Shown here piece by piece: positions 1-6,162 of a stretch of 9,670 nt of DNA (position 1 is its first letter; each line of letters starts with the position of its first letter). The notes under the pieces are model-generated. The model worked only from the letters and a program-made list of their open reading frames with translations, searched no databases and was not told where the DNA came from. A program made the position numbers and the translations under genes. This DNA comes from DATKMS01 sp041497995 (lineage in GTDB: Bacteria; Desulfobacterota; Binatia; HRBIN30): positions 1-9,670 of the forward strand of contig JBGQHM010000261.1 of assembly GCA_041497995.1 (NCBI GenBank), read 5' to 3'.

Positions 1-429
1 ACTTCAAGTCTGGAATGTGAGTCGGCCTACTGCATCGACGGCCGCTGTTGCAACCTTTGCCTCTCTGAGACTCTCCCGTGTGCGTGCGACGGCACCGAGA
101 TTCCGTATCCCACGCCCCTGCCCGGAGATATCCTCGAGTCATGCGATAGAGGTCGTAACCTTGGGTCCGGTCTGTGGGTGCAAGACTACGATGCCTGTCG
201 TTGCCTACCGCGGTGTTTCCTCCCGGCTGCCTGTCCATCAGGTCTGCCGGCCGTACAGCGCACCGGGTCTACCCTCCTGGGTTGCGCCTGTCTTTCAAAA
301 TGCCCCGAGCCTCTCACCACTCCACCACCCACTCCAACACCATGTCCGCCACAGACCTTCGAGTGTCCACCGAATTTACATCTGGCTTGCACTGACGCGG
401 ACTACTGCACTCGCTGCTACTGTTTGTAG
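1..429 (+). CDS. Cys-rich, probably secreted protein, C-terminal part (5' end outside window)
   Basis: The frame is open from base 1 to the TAG at 427-429, giving the last 142 residues of a gene that starts upstream. There are 21 cysteines, often as CxC, CC or CxxC. The segment CESAYCIDGRCCN near residues 6-18 resembles the short Cys-rich motifs common in large extracytoplasmic proteins of deltaproteobacteria-like genomes. A TTPPPTPTPCPP linker lies near residues 105-116, and the protein ends with CTRCYCL. Such composition suggests a disulfide-rich exported or surface protein, but the N-terminus and any signal peptide are out of view. No enzymatic motif is recognised. The regular cysteine spacing and Pro/Thr linker make this frame more credible than the overlapping +2 frame, whose product lacks such order. 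Function unknown. Confidence 0.6.
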   Translation, partial: TSSLECESAYCIDGRCCNLCLSETLPCACDGTEIPYPTPLPGDILESCDRGRNLGSGLWVQDYDACRCLPRCFLPAACPSGLPAVQRTGSTLLGCACLSKCPEPLTTPPPTPTPCPPQTFECPPNLHLACTDADYCTRCYCL

Positions 430-479
430 ATGCAGCCATGAGCCGCTGCGATCTGCCATTGGGACGTTGAACAGCGTCC

Positions 480-532
480 AGCCCCTTTTAGCGGGCTTTG
501 GGCGACTCAGCCGTGGAATTTGATTCCACGGC
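480..532 (+). terminator. Two hairpins after the Cys-rich gene, possible terminator
   Basis: AGCCC (480-484) can pair with GGGCT (493-497), followed by TTTG. Just downstream, GCCGTGGAAT (510-519) pairs perfectly with ATTCCACGGC (523-532) around a 3-base loop. They lie 51-103 bases after the stop of the upstream plus-strand gene and well before the next gene, a suitable place for transcription to end. The T tract is short, so rho-independent termination is only inferred. Apart from these hairpins and a Shine-Dalgarno just before the next gene, the 430-678 gap shows nothing else. Confidence 0.4.
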
Positions 533-678
533 GACGCGGTGGCACGAACAGTCGCGAGTTTTGAGACACCCTCTTGGAGCCTCCGTCGCGGATCGAGGCA
601 TGAGTGCCCTAGTTCAGACGGCACCAGTCGGCCAAGGACATAGACCGCGCGATGAGCGTACGGTAAAGAAGGATGGCG

Positions 679-1614
679 ATGGTGGTGCCGACTGATGCGC
701 GCGACGAGGCATGGCCCAGCCTTCCCCTCGAGGCCTGGAGTGATACTTGCGCGACCCTGCACCTGTGGACCCAGATCGTCGGCAAAATTCGCCTCACCCA
801 AAGTCCGTGGATCAATCACTCCTGGCATGTGACGTTGTACGTGACCCCCAGGGGGCTCAGCACGTCGCCCATCCCGTATGACACGAGGACCTTCCAAATC
901 GACCTCGACTTCATCAGTCACCAACTAACCATCCAATCGAGCGATGGCCGCACCGCCAGTCTTCCGCTCCAACCGCAATCCGTCGCCGCGTTCTACCGGC
1001 GCCTCATGGAGGAGATGGCGCGGCTCGGTCTGCACGTGGACATCCACACAACACCCAACGAGGTTGCTGATCCAATCCGCTTCGATCGCGACGAATCCCA
1101 CCGCGCGTACGATCCGGAGTACGCCAATCGTTTCTGGCGAATCCTGGTGCAGGCGGACCGCGTCTTCAAACAGTTTCGCGTGCGCTTCATCGGCAAGTGC
1201 AGCCCGGTACATTTTTTCTGGGGCGCGCCCGACCTGGCGGTGACGCGCTTCTCCGGGCGCCGCGCTCCACAACATCCCGGTGGCGTTCCCAACCTCCCAG
1301 ACCGCGTGACGCGCGAAGCCTACTCCCACGAAGTCAGTAGCTGTGGCTTCTGGCCGGGTGGAGGTGCGGTTCCGTATCCGGCGTTCTACTCGTACGCGTA
1401 TCCGGAGCCGGATGGATTTTCCAAGTCACCAGTCAAGCCGGAGGCCGCCTTCTATAGTACGGAGCTGCACGAATTCATCCTGCCGTACGACGCCGTCCGC
1501 GCGTCCGAGACTGCGGATGAAACCCTGCTCGATTTTCTGCAGACGACGTACGAAGCGGCAGCCGATCTGGCGCGGTGGGATCGCAAGGCGTTGGAGCGAG
1601 GCGCTGATTGGTGA
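679..1614 (+). CDS. DUF5996 family protein
   Basis: This complete protein of about 311 residues belongs to the uncharacterised DUF5996 family, and its length matches the family's roughly 300 residues. Family-like segments visible in order are a WPSLPLEAW opening near residue 12, TCATLHLWTQIVGK near 24-37, NHSWHV near 47, SPIPY near 63, HFFWGAPDLAVTRFSGR near 178-194, a His/Cys/Trp-containing stretch with CGFWPGGG near 222-229, and FILPYDAVR near 266-274. There is no signal peptide or membrane segment, so it is probably cytoplasmic. ATG 679 was chosen because GAAGG (668-672) lies six bases upstream; in-frame ATG 673 abuts that site and would add two residues. The biochemical role of the family is unknown to me, and the neighbours give no clue. 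Its stop codon lies inside an inverted repeat. Confidence 0.85.
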   Translation: MVVPTDARDEAWPSLPLEAWSDTCATLHLWTQIVGKIRLTQSPWINHSWHVTLYVTPRGLSTSPIPYDTRTFQIDLDFISHQLTIQSSDGRTASLPLQPQSVAAFYRRLMEEMARLGLHVDIHTTPNEVADPIRFDRDESHRAYDPEYANRFWRILVQADRVFKQFRVRFIGKCSPVHFFWGAPDLAVTRFSGRRAPQHPGGVPNLPDRVTREAYSHEVSSCGFWPGGGAVPYPAFYSYAYPEPDGFSKSPVKPEAAFYSTELHEFILPYDAVRASETADETLLDFLQTTYEAAADLARWDRKALERGADW

Positions 1615-1670
1615 TTCGCGACTCGTGGCTGGTGAGCGATGCCGGATCACGAATGACCAGTCACCAATCA
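1605..1670. repeat. Inverted repeat spanning the DUF5996 stop codon
   Basis: TGATTGGTGA (1605-1614) and its exact reverse complement TCACCAATCA (1661-1670) bracket 46 bases of related words (ATTCGCG, ACTCGTGG, CACGAAT). The left arm contains the TGA stop of the gene. This style of TGATTGGTGATTCG-type sequence is a familiar dispersed intergenic repeat in large environmental genomes; membership of such a family here is inference. It could also act as a 3'-end stem. Confidence 0.5.
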
Positions 1671-1753
1671 CGTCCTGCGGCTCATTGGCAAGACATTGGC
1701 CCGCACGAGACACGACCAGAAAGCGACAATGACAGCGCAAAGGATAGGCGCCT

Positions 1754-2134
1754 GTGTTTGAACAAGCCTTCAAGAACATCGACGACGTCCTCCGGAAAGA
1801 GGCGGGATGCACGACCGAGCTCGACTACACCGAGCAGACGTCGTGGTTGCTGTTCCTGAAATACCTCGACGGACTCGAACAGGACAAAGCCACCGAAGCC
1901 GCGCTGGACGGGAAGAAATACACCTACATTCTCGACAAGCCCTACCGCTGGGAAAGCTGGGCCGCGCCCAAGGGGAGGGACGGTCGCACCGGCGAGACAA
2001 GCTACCAAGCTCGACTCCCTCTCGGAGCACACTCAACGCCTCGAATCCCTCTACCAGCGCAAGCTCGCCGCGTTGGATGCGCTGAAGAAGTCGTTGCTGC
2101 ACCAGGCTTTCAGTGGAGCACTTTAGGCTCCTGA
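1754..2134 (+). pseudogene. hsdM: hsdM remnant: N-terminus of type I restriction-modification methyltransferase subunit
   Basis: A GTG start at 1754 follows AAAGGA (1739-1744). The first 73 or so residues are a textbook HsdM N-terminal helical domain: FKNIDDVLRKEAGCTTELDY, TSWLLFLKYLDGLEQDK and KPYRWESWAAPK. An intact HsdM is about 500 residues and methylates adenine in the recognition site. Here the SAM-binding motif and the catalytic (N/D)PP(F/Y) motif are absent. HsdM similarity stops near 1987. The frame runs on to the TGA at 2132-2134 only by reading HsdS-coding sequence in the wrong frame. The gene has therefore lost its catalytic domain through a deletion that also removed most of hsdS, and it cannot methylate DNA. 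Its ribosome-binding site is intact, so a short meaningless peptide may still be made. Confidence 0.85.
1998..2126 (+). pseudogene. hsdS: hsdS remnant: C-terminal helix of type I specificity subunit
   Basis: Frame +3 encodes KLDSLSEHTQRLESLYQRK (from 2007) followed by LAALDALKKSLLHQAFSGAL and the TAG at 2124-2126. This is the highly conserved C-terminal coiled-coil end of HsdS, which holds the second target-recognition domain in place and contacts HsdM and HsdR. About 40 of some 400 residues remain; both target-recognition domains are gone. It lies one frame away from the hsdM fragment, so the junction near 1988-2003 is not a translational fusion. It has no start codon or ribosome-binding site of its own. 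Confidence 0.8.
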
Positions 2135-2192
2135 TACTGATGATCGCCTGAGCAAGCTTGACGGAAAGCTGGGAAGCTGGGAAATTGACCGC

Positions 2193-2477
2193 ATGAAGAC
2201 CACGCTCGATTTGCCGAACGATCTGGTGCGTGAGATCAAGCTGAAGGCCGTGCATGAGGGCCGCAAGCTGAAGGATGCCATGGCCGATCTGCTGCGCGCG
2301 GGTCTGGCTGCCCGAGCAGCCAAGGCGGAGGAAAGAACCGCCCGCAAGAGGAAGCCGCGCCTACCGCTCGTCAAGTGCCGCCACGCCGCCACCGCAGCCA
2401 CTGAGATGACCCCGCAACGCGTCGCCGATGTCCTGAGCAAACAAGAAGCGTCGTGGCATGCTGAGACTGGCCGATAG
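2193..2477 (+). CDS. vapB: VapB-type antitoxin (type II toxin-antitoxin)
   Basis: This 94-residue protein is complete. The N-terminus MKTTLDLPNDLVREIKLKA is a ribbon-helix-helix DNA-binding segment of the kind that represses its own operon. A basic middle (KAEERTARKRKPR) leads to a C-terminal toxin-binding tail with LPLVKCRHAA near residues 56-65, MTPQRVADVL and a final EASWHAETGR. It overlaps the start of the vapC remnant by 20 bases (2458-2477), the usual translational coupling of such pairs. A weak GGGA lies about ten bases upstream, preceded by a tandem AGCTGGGA doublet (2167-2182). It sits between hsdS and hsdR, a known position for toxin-antitoxin passengers of type I loci. With the toxin broken it is an orphan antitoxin that could still repress or neutralise related systems. 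Confidence 0.85.
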   Translation: MKTTLDLPNDLVREIKLKAVHEGRKLKDAMADLLRAGLAARAAKAEERTARKRKPRLPLVKCRHAATAATEMTPQRVADVLSKQEASWHAETGR

Positions 2478-2660
2478 CAATATCTGGCTAGCGCTGACGC
2501 TCTCCAAACACAGCTTCCACCGGGCGAGGGATGGCTCGCCAGCGGACGCGCCGCCTTCATGGATGAACCACGCGGCTTGGACGCGTACTGGAAGACCCTA
2601 GCCGCGCGTCAGACCACTTCACCGAAGCTGTGGATGGATGCTTATCTTGCCGCGTTCGCC
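2458..2660 (+). pseudogene. vapC: vapC remnant: PIN-domain toxin, internally deleted and frameshifted
   Basis: Starting at ATG 2458, frame +1 reads MLRLADSNIWLALTLSKHSF, the N-terminus of a PIN ribonuclease with its first catalytic Asp (D6). After about 22 residues the frame fails: the residues then expected, GWLAS, are found one frame over from 2529, consistent with one lost G in the run at 2528-2530. Frame +3 then gives AAFMDEPRGLDAYWKTLAAR and SPKLWMDAYLAAFA, the C-terminal helices with another conserved Asp. About 60 middle residues, and everything after AAFA, are missing. An intact toxin of this family is about 140 residues. The final codon runs directly into the start codon of the hsdR fragment. 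The product cannot be an active RNase. Confidence 0.75.
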
Positions 2661-3225
2661 ATGAACGAAGCTGAGACGCGCGCCGAGCACATCGATCCCG
2701 CTCTCAAAGCTGCTGGTTGGGGTGTCCGCCCAACAGTTCATGGAGCTCCTGTTCGGCAAGCTCCCGGAATTCTTCAAAGACGAAACCGAGCTCCGTGCCG
2801 TCTGGAGCGCCCCCGACACGCGCAAGAAGCTGTTGCAAGGACTCGCCGAGAAGGGCTTTGGCGGTGAGCAACTGGCCGAGATGCAGAAGATCATCGACGC
2901 GGAGAAGAGCGATCTGTTCGACGTGCTGGCCCACGTGGCCTACGCCTTGCCGCCGGTCACCCGCGAAGAACGCGCCGCGAGAGCCAGGCCGGACATCAGC
3001 GCGCATTTCAACGGCAAACAGCAGGTCTTTCTCGAGTTCGTGCTCTCGCACTACATCAGCGTCGGCGTGGAAGAGCTCGATCAGGAGCAGCTCACGCCCT
3101 TGTTGCGGCTGAGGTATCACAACTCCATCGCCGACGCTGTGGCCGACTTGGGAAGAGCGGAGGACATTGGACGGGTCTTCGCAGGCTTCCAGAAGTACCT
3201 GTATCAGCAACAAGCCGCCGCATGA
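2661..3225 (+). pseudogene. hsdR: hsdR remnant: first 22 and last ~167 residues of type I restriction subunit
   Basis: ATG 2661 (frame +3) begins MNEAETRAEHIDPALKAAGW, the conserved start of an EcoEI-like HsdR. At about 2721-2726 the frame switches to +1, open from 2722 to the TGA at 3223-3225. That part, SAQQFMELLFGKLPEFFKDE through EMQKIIDAEKSDLFDVLAH, YALPPVTREERA, EELDQEQLTPLL and GFQKYLYQQQ, is the C-terminal HsdR domain that docks to the methylase core. The PD-(D/E)XK nuclease and the whole DEAD/helicase motor, more than 500 residues, are missing. A GTG at 2722 could start a 167-residue protein, but its 5' context is simply the hsdR start, without a proper Shine-Dalgarno. Restriction activity is impossible. 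The fragments contain no internal stop codons, which suggests the deletions are recent. Confidence 0.85.
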
Positions 3226-3240
3226 CACGTTGAAAGTCCA

Positions 3241-4053
3241 ATGGAGCTCAACCCCGACGAGTGGCGCCGCCAAGGTCGCGCGTTCGATCGCACCTCACAC
3301 GTTTACCACGACGCGCGTCCTGGTTACCCGCGTAAGGTATTTGACCTTCTTCGCGAGCGCTGCGGGCTGGGACGCGGTTCGAAGGTACTCGAGGTCGGTG
3401 CGGGTCCGGGCCAGGCGACCATGCCGATGCTTGACATGGGAGCCCACGTCACTGCCGTGGAACCGGGTGCGAACCTCGCCGACCTATTGATTCAGCACGC
3501 CGCCGGAAAACCTCTGCGCGTGATCGTGGCGACCTTCGAGCATGCGGTGGTGGAGGAAGAAAGTTCTGACCTGGTCGTGTCGGCCACAGCTTTTCATTGG
3601 GTCGACACCGCGGTGGGCTTGGCCAAGGCTGCCGCGGCGTTGCACGACCAAGGCTGGCTGGCGCTGTGGTGGACGGTCTTCGGTGATCTGGCCCGACCCG
3701 ATCCGTTCCATGACGCTCTGCAGCCTATCCTGCAGGCCAAGGCTCAGGAGCTGGTGACCCAAGGGAGTGCTGCGATGTCATATGCACTGGATGTGCGCGC
3801 GCGCAGTCGCGAGATCGAAGACAGCGGGTTCTACGAGCCGGTGGAGCATCACCTCGTGCAGTGGGAAGGGCGTCATGGCGCTGAGGAGATTCGGCGCTTG
3901 TTCTCGACATTCTCTGCATGGATCACACTCCCAGAGGATCGGAGGACTGACTTGCTCGCGGACATCGAGCGCCTCGCTCGCGACACGTTTGGGGGCATCG
4001 TGGTGCGGCCGTATCAGACCGCGCTGTACCTCGCGAGGCGGAGGACTCGATAG
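3241..4053 (+). CDS. Class I SAM-dependent methyltransferase (type 11-like)
   Basis: This complete 270-residue protein has a Rossmann methyltransferase fold. Motif I is VLEVGAGPGQAT (residues 49-60) and binds S-adenosylmethionine; the acidic end of strand 2 is AVEPGAN with E74. The motif IV region SDLVVSATAFHWVD lies near residues 109-122. The opening FDRTSHVYHDARPGYP is typical of a soluble subfamily of unassigned small-molecule methyltransferases. It lacks the (N/D)PP(F/Y) or PCQ signatures of DNA methylases, so it is not part of the neighbouring restriction locus despite following it by 15 bases. There is no signal peptide. No strong Shine-Dalgarno is seen before ATG 3241; the family-typical N-terminus supports this start. 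Substrate unknown. Confidence 0.85.
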   Translation: MELNPDEWRRQGRAFDRTSHVYHDARPGYPRKVFDLLRERCGLGRGSKVLEVGAGPGQATMPMLDMGAHVTAVEPGANLADLLIQHAAGKPLRVIVATFEHAVVEEESSDLVVSATAFHWVDTAVGLAKAAAALHDQGWLALWWTVFGDLARPDPFHDALQPILQAKAQELVTQGSAAMSYALDVRARSREIEDSGFYEPVEHHLVQWEGRHGAEEIRRLFSTFSAWITLPEDRRTDLLADIERLARDTFGGIVVRPYQTALYLARRRTR

Positions 4054-4075
4054 CCCGTGTTGGACACCGGTGAGT

Positions 4076-4155
4076 GTAGGGGCGATTCGGGAATCGCCCC
4101 ACGCGGCGGCGCCGATTCGACGCGCTTTTCAGGGCGGTTCTCGAACCGCCCCTAC
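4076..4155. repeat. REP/BIME-like palindromic element, 80 bp
   Basis: Two hairpins lie in inverted orientation. The left reads GTAG followed by GGGCGATTC, GG, GAATCGCCCC (4076-4100). The right, on the minus strand, reads GTAG followed by GGGCGGTTC, GA, GAACCGCCCT (4155-4131). The outer ends match over 12 of 13 bases (GTAGGGGCGRTTC). A GTAG foot next to a stem is the hallmark of REP sequences mobilised by RAYT (TnpA-REP, Y1 HUH) transposases, and an inverted pair of REPs is called a BIME. It lies in the gap after the methyltransferase gene and may also serve as its terminator. Assignment to RAYT is inference; no such gene is in the window. Confidence 0.65.
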
Positions 4156-4172
4156 AATCCTCGAACCGGATT

Positions 4173-4235
4173 TCACGGAACCACAGATCCGCACGACCCC
4201 TCTTGAGTTTGCTCCGCGTTCTGTGGTCCTCTGCG
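4173..4235. repeat. ACCACAGA-type imperfect inverted repeat
   Basis: ACCACAGA (4180-4187) and TCTGTGGT (4220-4227) are exact reverse complements separated by 32 bases, with CACGGA and CCTCTGCG words on their outer sides. This resembles the ACCACAGAG/CTCTGTGGT-type dispersed repeats found between genes in several large environmental bacterial genomes. It immediately precedes the nitroreductase-fusion gene, so it lies in its 5' leader or promoter region. Confidence 0.4.
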
Positions 4236-4254
4236 CTGCGCTGAGTCGGGCACG

Positions 4255-5367
4255 ATGGGTGACACCTATTTTCATGCTGAAGAAATCGGACTGCGCGCGA
4301 CGGCGCGCCAGTGCTACGAGCTTGTGTTGGCCATCCGGCGCTATGGCCAGTGGTGGCAGCGCGTGCAGGTTGAGCCGCTCGGACCTGAAGCCACGCTGCG
4401 GATCGGTAGCCGCTATCGGTTCAAAGGCGCGCAACTGAGCGGTACGGCGCAAGTCACGGCGCTGCGGCCGTGGCGGCGGGTTGATCTGCAGTATACTACG
4501 GGCGATCTGCTGGGACCCGTGAGTTGGGAGTTCATCCAACGCGGCAACTCGACGCTGGTGCGCTTTGCCTATCGCGGCGTCGAGCCCAACGGCGAGTCGC
4601 TGCGGCGTGTGCTGACCGGCGGGCGCGGCCTCGAAGTGTACAGCGAGATGTTGCAGGCCGACGCGTTCGTTGGCATGCGCCACGTACTCGAAGAGGGATT
4701 CGACGTCAGCGGCGGTGACTTGTTCGAAGCGCTGCACACGCTGCGCAGCGTCCGCCACTTCCGTCCCGATCCACTGCCGGACGCGATACTCCGTGCGATC
4801 ATCGAAGCGGCGACGCGTGCTCCCAGCGCGCGCAATGCGCAGCCCTGGTACTTCGTCGCCGTGCGCGATGCGGACGTGAAGCGTACGATCGCCGCGCTGT
4901 ATCTGGCGGCATGGCAGCAGGCGCAACGGTACACGTCCCAGGTCGACGCCGACGCGGACATCAAGGACCGACCCGACTACGGGCGCATGATGCGTAGCGT
5001 GGATACGCTGGCGACACGCCTCGATAGCGTCCCGGTCATCGTGCTGGCGTTGCTCGACACCACGCAGCTCGGTCCGATGGCGGACGGTCACGGCACCATA
5101 CTGGCGCCGCAGTCGGCGTATGCGTCGATCTTTCCCGCCGTGCAGAACCTGATGCTGGCGGCACGTGGCCTCGGAGTGGGCTCGACGTTGACGACGGTGT
5201 TCTCAAGTGTGGAGGCGGAGATACGGGATGCCGCCGGCATCCCGCCGCACATGCACATCGCTGCGCTGGTACCGCTGGGCTATCCGCGACGGCCGTTTCG
5301 TGTGACCAAGCGCAAGCCACTCGATGCCGTGGCGTTCCTCGACCGCTGGGGCCAGAAGCTCACCTAA
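4255..5367 (+). CDS. SRPBCC-domain / nitroreductase fusion flavoprotein
   Basis: This is one continuous 370-residue frame with two parts. Residues 5-145 resemble an SRPBCC (START/polyketide-cyclase-like) ligand-binding fold: an N-terminal helix with a CYELVLAIRRYGQWWQRV segment, then alternating strands (GSRYRFKG, GTAQVTALRPW, SWEFIQRGNSTLVRFAYRG). Residues 155-346 are a nitroreductase: DLFEALHTLRSVRHFRPD (FMN phosphate Arg/Ser), APSARNAQPWYFVAVRD near 189-205, PAVQNLMLAARGLGVGSTLT near 294-313 and LVPLGYPRRP near 338-347. Such enzymes are cytoplasmic FMN proteins that use NAD(P)H, usually as dimers, to reduce nitro, enone or quinone groups, or for dehalogenation. The N-terminal pocket may feed or sense a hydrophobic substrate. 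The start ATG 4255 lacks a strong Shine-Dalgarno. The specific substrate is unknown. Confidence 0.85.
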   Translation: MGDTYFHAEEIGLRATARQCYELVLAIRRYGQWWQRVQVEPLGPEATLRIGSRYRFKGAQLSGTAQVTALRPWRRVDLQYTTGDLLGPVSWEFIQRGNSTLVRFAYRGVEPNGESLRRVLTGGRGLEVYSEMLQADAFVGMRHVLEEGFDVSGGDLFEALHTLRSVRHFRPDPLPDAILRAIIEAATRAPSARNAQPWYFVAVRDADVKRTIAALYLAAWQQAQRYTSQVDADADIKDRPDYGRMMRSVDTLATRLDSVPVIVLALLDTTQLGPMADGHGTILAPQSAYASIFPAVQNLMLAARGLGVGSTLTTVFSSVEAEIRDAAGIPPHMHIAALVPLGYPRRPFRVTKRKPLDAVAFLDRWGQKLT

Positions 5368-5378
5368 CTCCCTGGCCC

Positions 5379-5453
5379 CCCTCCGTGGGAGGGAAGGGGG
5401 AAGAGTGCTTTGCCTTTCCGCTCCCCCGCTCCGCCTCAGAGGGGTCGGGGGAG
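5379..5453. terminator. Hairpins in convergent gap, possible bidirectional terminator
   Basis: Between two converging genes, CCCTCC (5379-5384) pairs with GGAGGG (5388-5393), and CTCCCCCG (5421-5428) pairs with CGGGGGAG (5446-5453). No long T tract follows either stem. The CCCTCC...GGGAGGG and CTCCCCCG...CGGGGGAG style is also common as a dispersed repeat in such genomes. Termination in both directions is inferred from position. Confidence 0.45.
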
Positions 5454-5460
5454 AGGCTCT

Positions 5461-6153
5461 TCACCACTTCTCGTACTGCACGGCGCGGCGCTCGTAGCCG
5501 GAGCGTCGCAGCAGATCGCGCAGCTGCGGAACGATGTCGCCGACGCCGCAGATGTAGAAGCGGCGGGTGCGGTCGTCGTCGCCGCTGACATAGCGCCGCG
5601 CAATGTCCTCGCTCAACGAGCCACCGAGCAAGGGCGCAAACGCGAAGCCTTCATGCGTGCGACCCGCCGCCTCGAATTCTTGCGCGTACAGCAGATGCCC
5701 TGCGCTCGGGGCGCTGTAATGCAATCGCACTGGATGGGTCGCGCCGGCGAGGGCACGTCGCAGCATCGGCCGGATGGGCGCGATGCCAGTGCCCTCGGCG
5801 ATGAACACGCACTCGGCCGCCGGCGCGCCGTCCAAGATGAACGTACCCCACGGCCCGGTGAAGCGGACGGTTGCGCCGACCGCGAGGCTGAACAGATAGT
5901 GTGAACCCGGTCCGTTCGGCACAAGATTGAGACAGATCTCGAGGCGCGACGAATCTTCGGGGTCCGAGGCGATTGAGTACGGCCGAATGAGCTCGCCGCC
6001 GATGGGGAGTAGGCAGGAGATGAACTGCCCTGGCCTGAACGTGAAATGTGGCGCGGGTGGCAGCCGCAAAACGAGGGAGCGGGTTGCGGGCGCGATCTCG
6101 TCGATGCGCTCGAGTGTCGCCTCGTAGGTGATGCGCTGTGGAGTCGGAGCCAC
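5461..6153 (-). CDS. FAD/NAD(P)H-binding ferredoxin-reductase-like oxidoreductase
   Basis: This 230-residue protein has the FNR fold and no iron-sulfur domain of its own. The FAD domain carries RPYSIAS (57-63), where Arg, Tyr and Ser contact the flavin, and NGPGSHYLF (80-88) for its phosphates. The nucleotide domain carries EGTGIAPIRPML (120-131) and YICGVGDIV (200-208), and the protein ends YEKW, with the terminal aromatic residue that typically stacks on the flavin. It should pass electrons from NAD(P)H to the ferredoxin encoded just upstream. The GTG start at 6153 is preceded, seven bases away, by AAGG (6164-6161) that overlaps the ferredoxin stop codon; nine bases separate the genes, so they are translationally coupled. 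It is likely the reductase of an oxygenase or P450 chain, but the terminal enzyme is not in view. Confidence 0.85.
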   Translation of the reverse strand: MAPTPQRITYEATLERIDEIAPATRSLVLRLPPAPHFTFRPGQFISCLLPIGGELIRPYSIASDPEDSSRLEICLNLVPNGPGSHYLFSLAVGATVRFTGPWGTFILDGAPAAECVFIAEGTGIAPIRPMLRRALAGATHPVRLHYSAPSAGHLLYAQEFEAAGRTHEGFAFAPLLGGSLSEDIARRYVSGDDDRTRRFYICGVGDIVPQLRDLLRRSGYERRAVQYEKW

Positions 6154-6162
6154 GACGTCGCC

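Noticed and set aside
17..523. Plus-strand +2 frame of 168 codons overlapping the Cys-rich gene
   Set aside because: Frame +1 shows ordered cysteine pairs and a Pro/Thr linker ending at 429; the +2 product is Arg/Ser/Pro-rich and runs through the downstream hairpins.
1754..3225. A compact new defence operon made of short HsdM-, VapB- and HsdR-like proteins
   Set aside because: The frame breaks, missing catalytic motifs and retention of exact gene ends fit decay by deletion better than a designed set of small proteins.
2704..3273. Minus-strand open frame of 189 codons opposite the hsdR remnant
   Set aside because: It is the antisense shadow of the conserved HsdR C-terminal domain and has no motif of its own.
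3241..4053. Methyltransferase as a modification enzyme of the adjacent R-M locus or part of a defence system
   Set aside because: It has the motif I and N-terminus of small-molecule methyltransferases and no DNA-methylase catalytic motif.
4129..5091. Long minus-strand open frame of about 320 codons opposite the nitroreductase fusion
   Set aside because: It is Arg/His/Gln-rich with no recognisable fold and mirrors a convincing plus-strand gene. Such antisense frames are common in GC-rich coding DNA.
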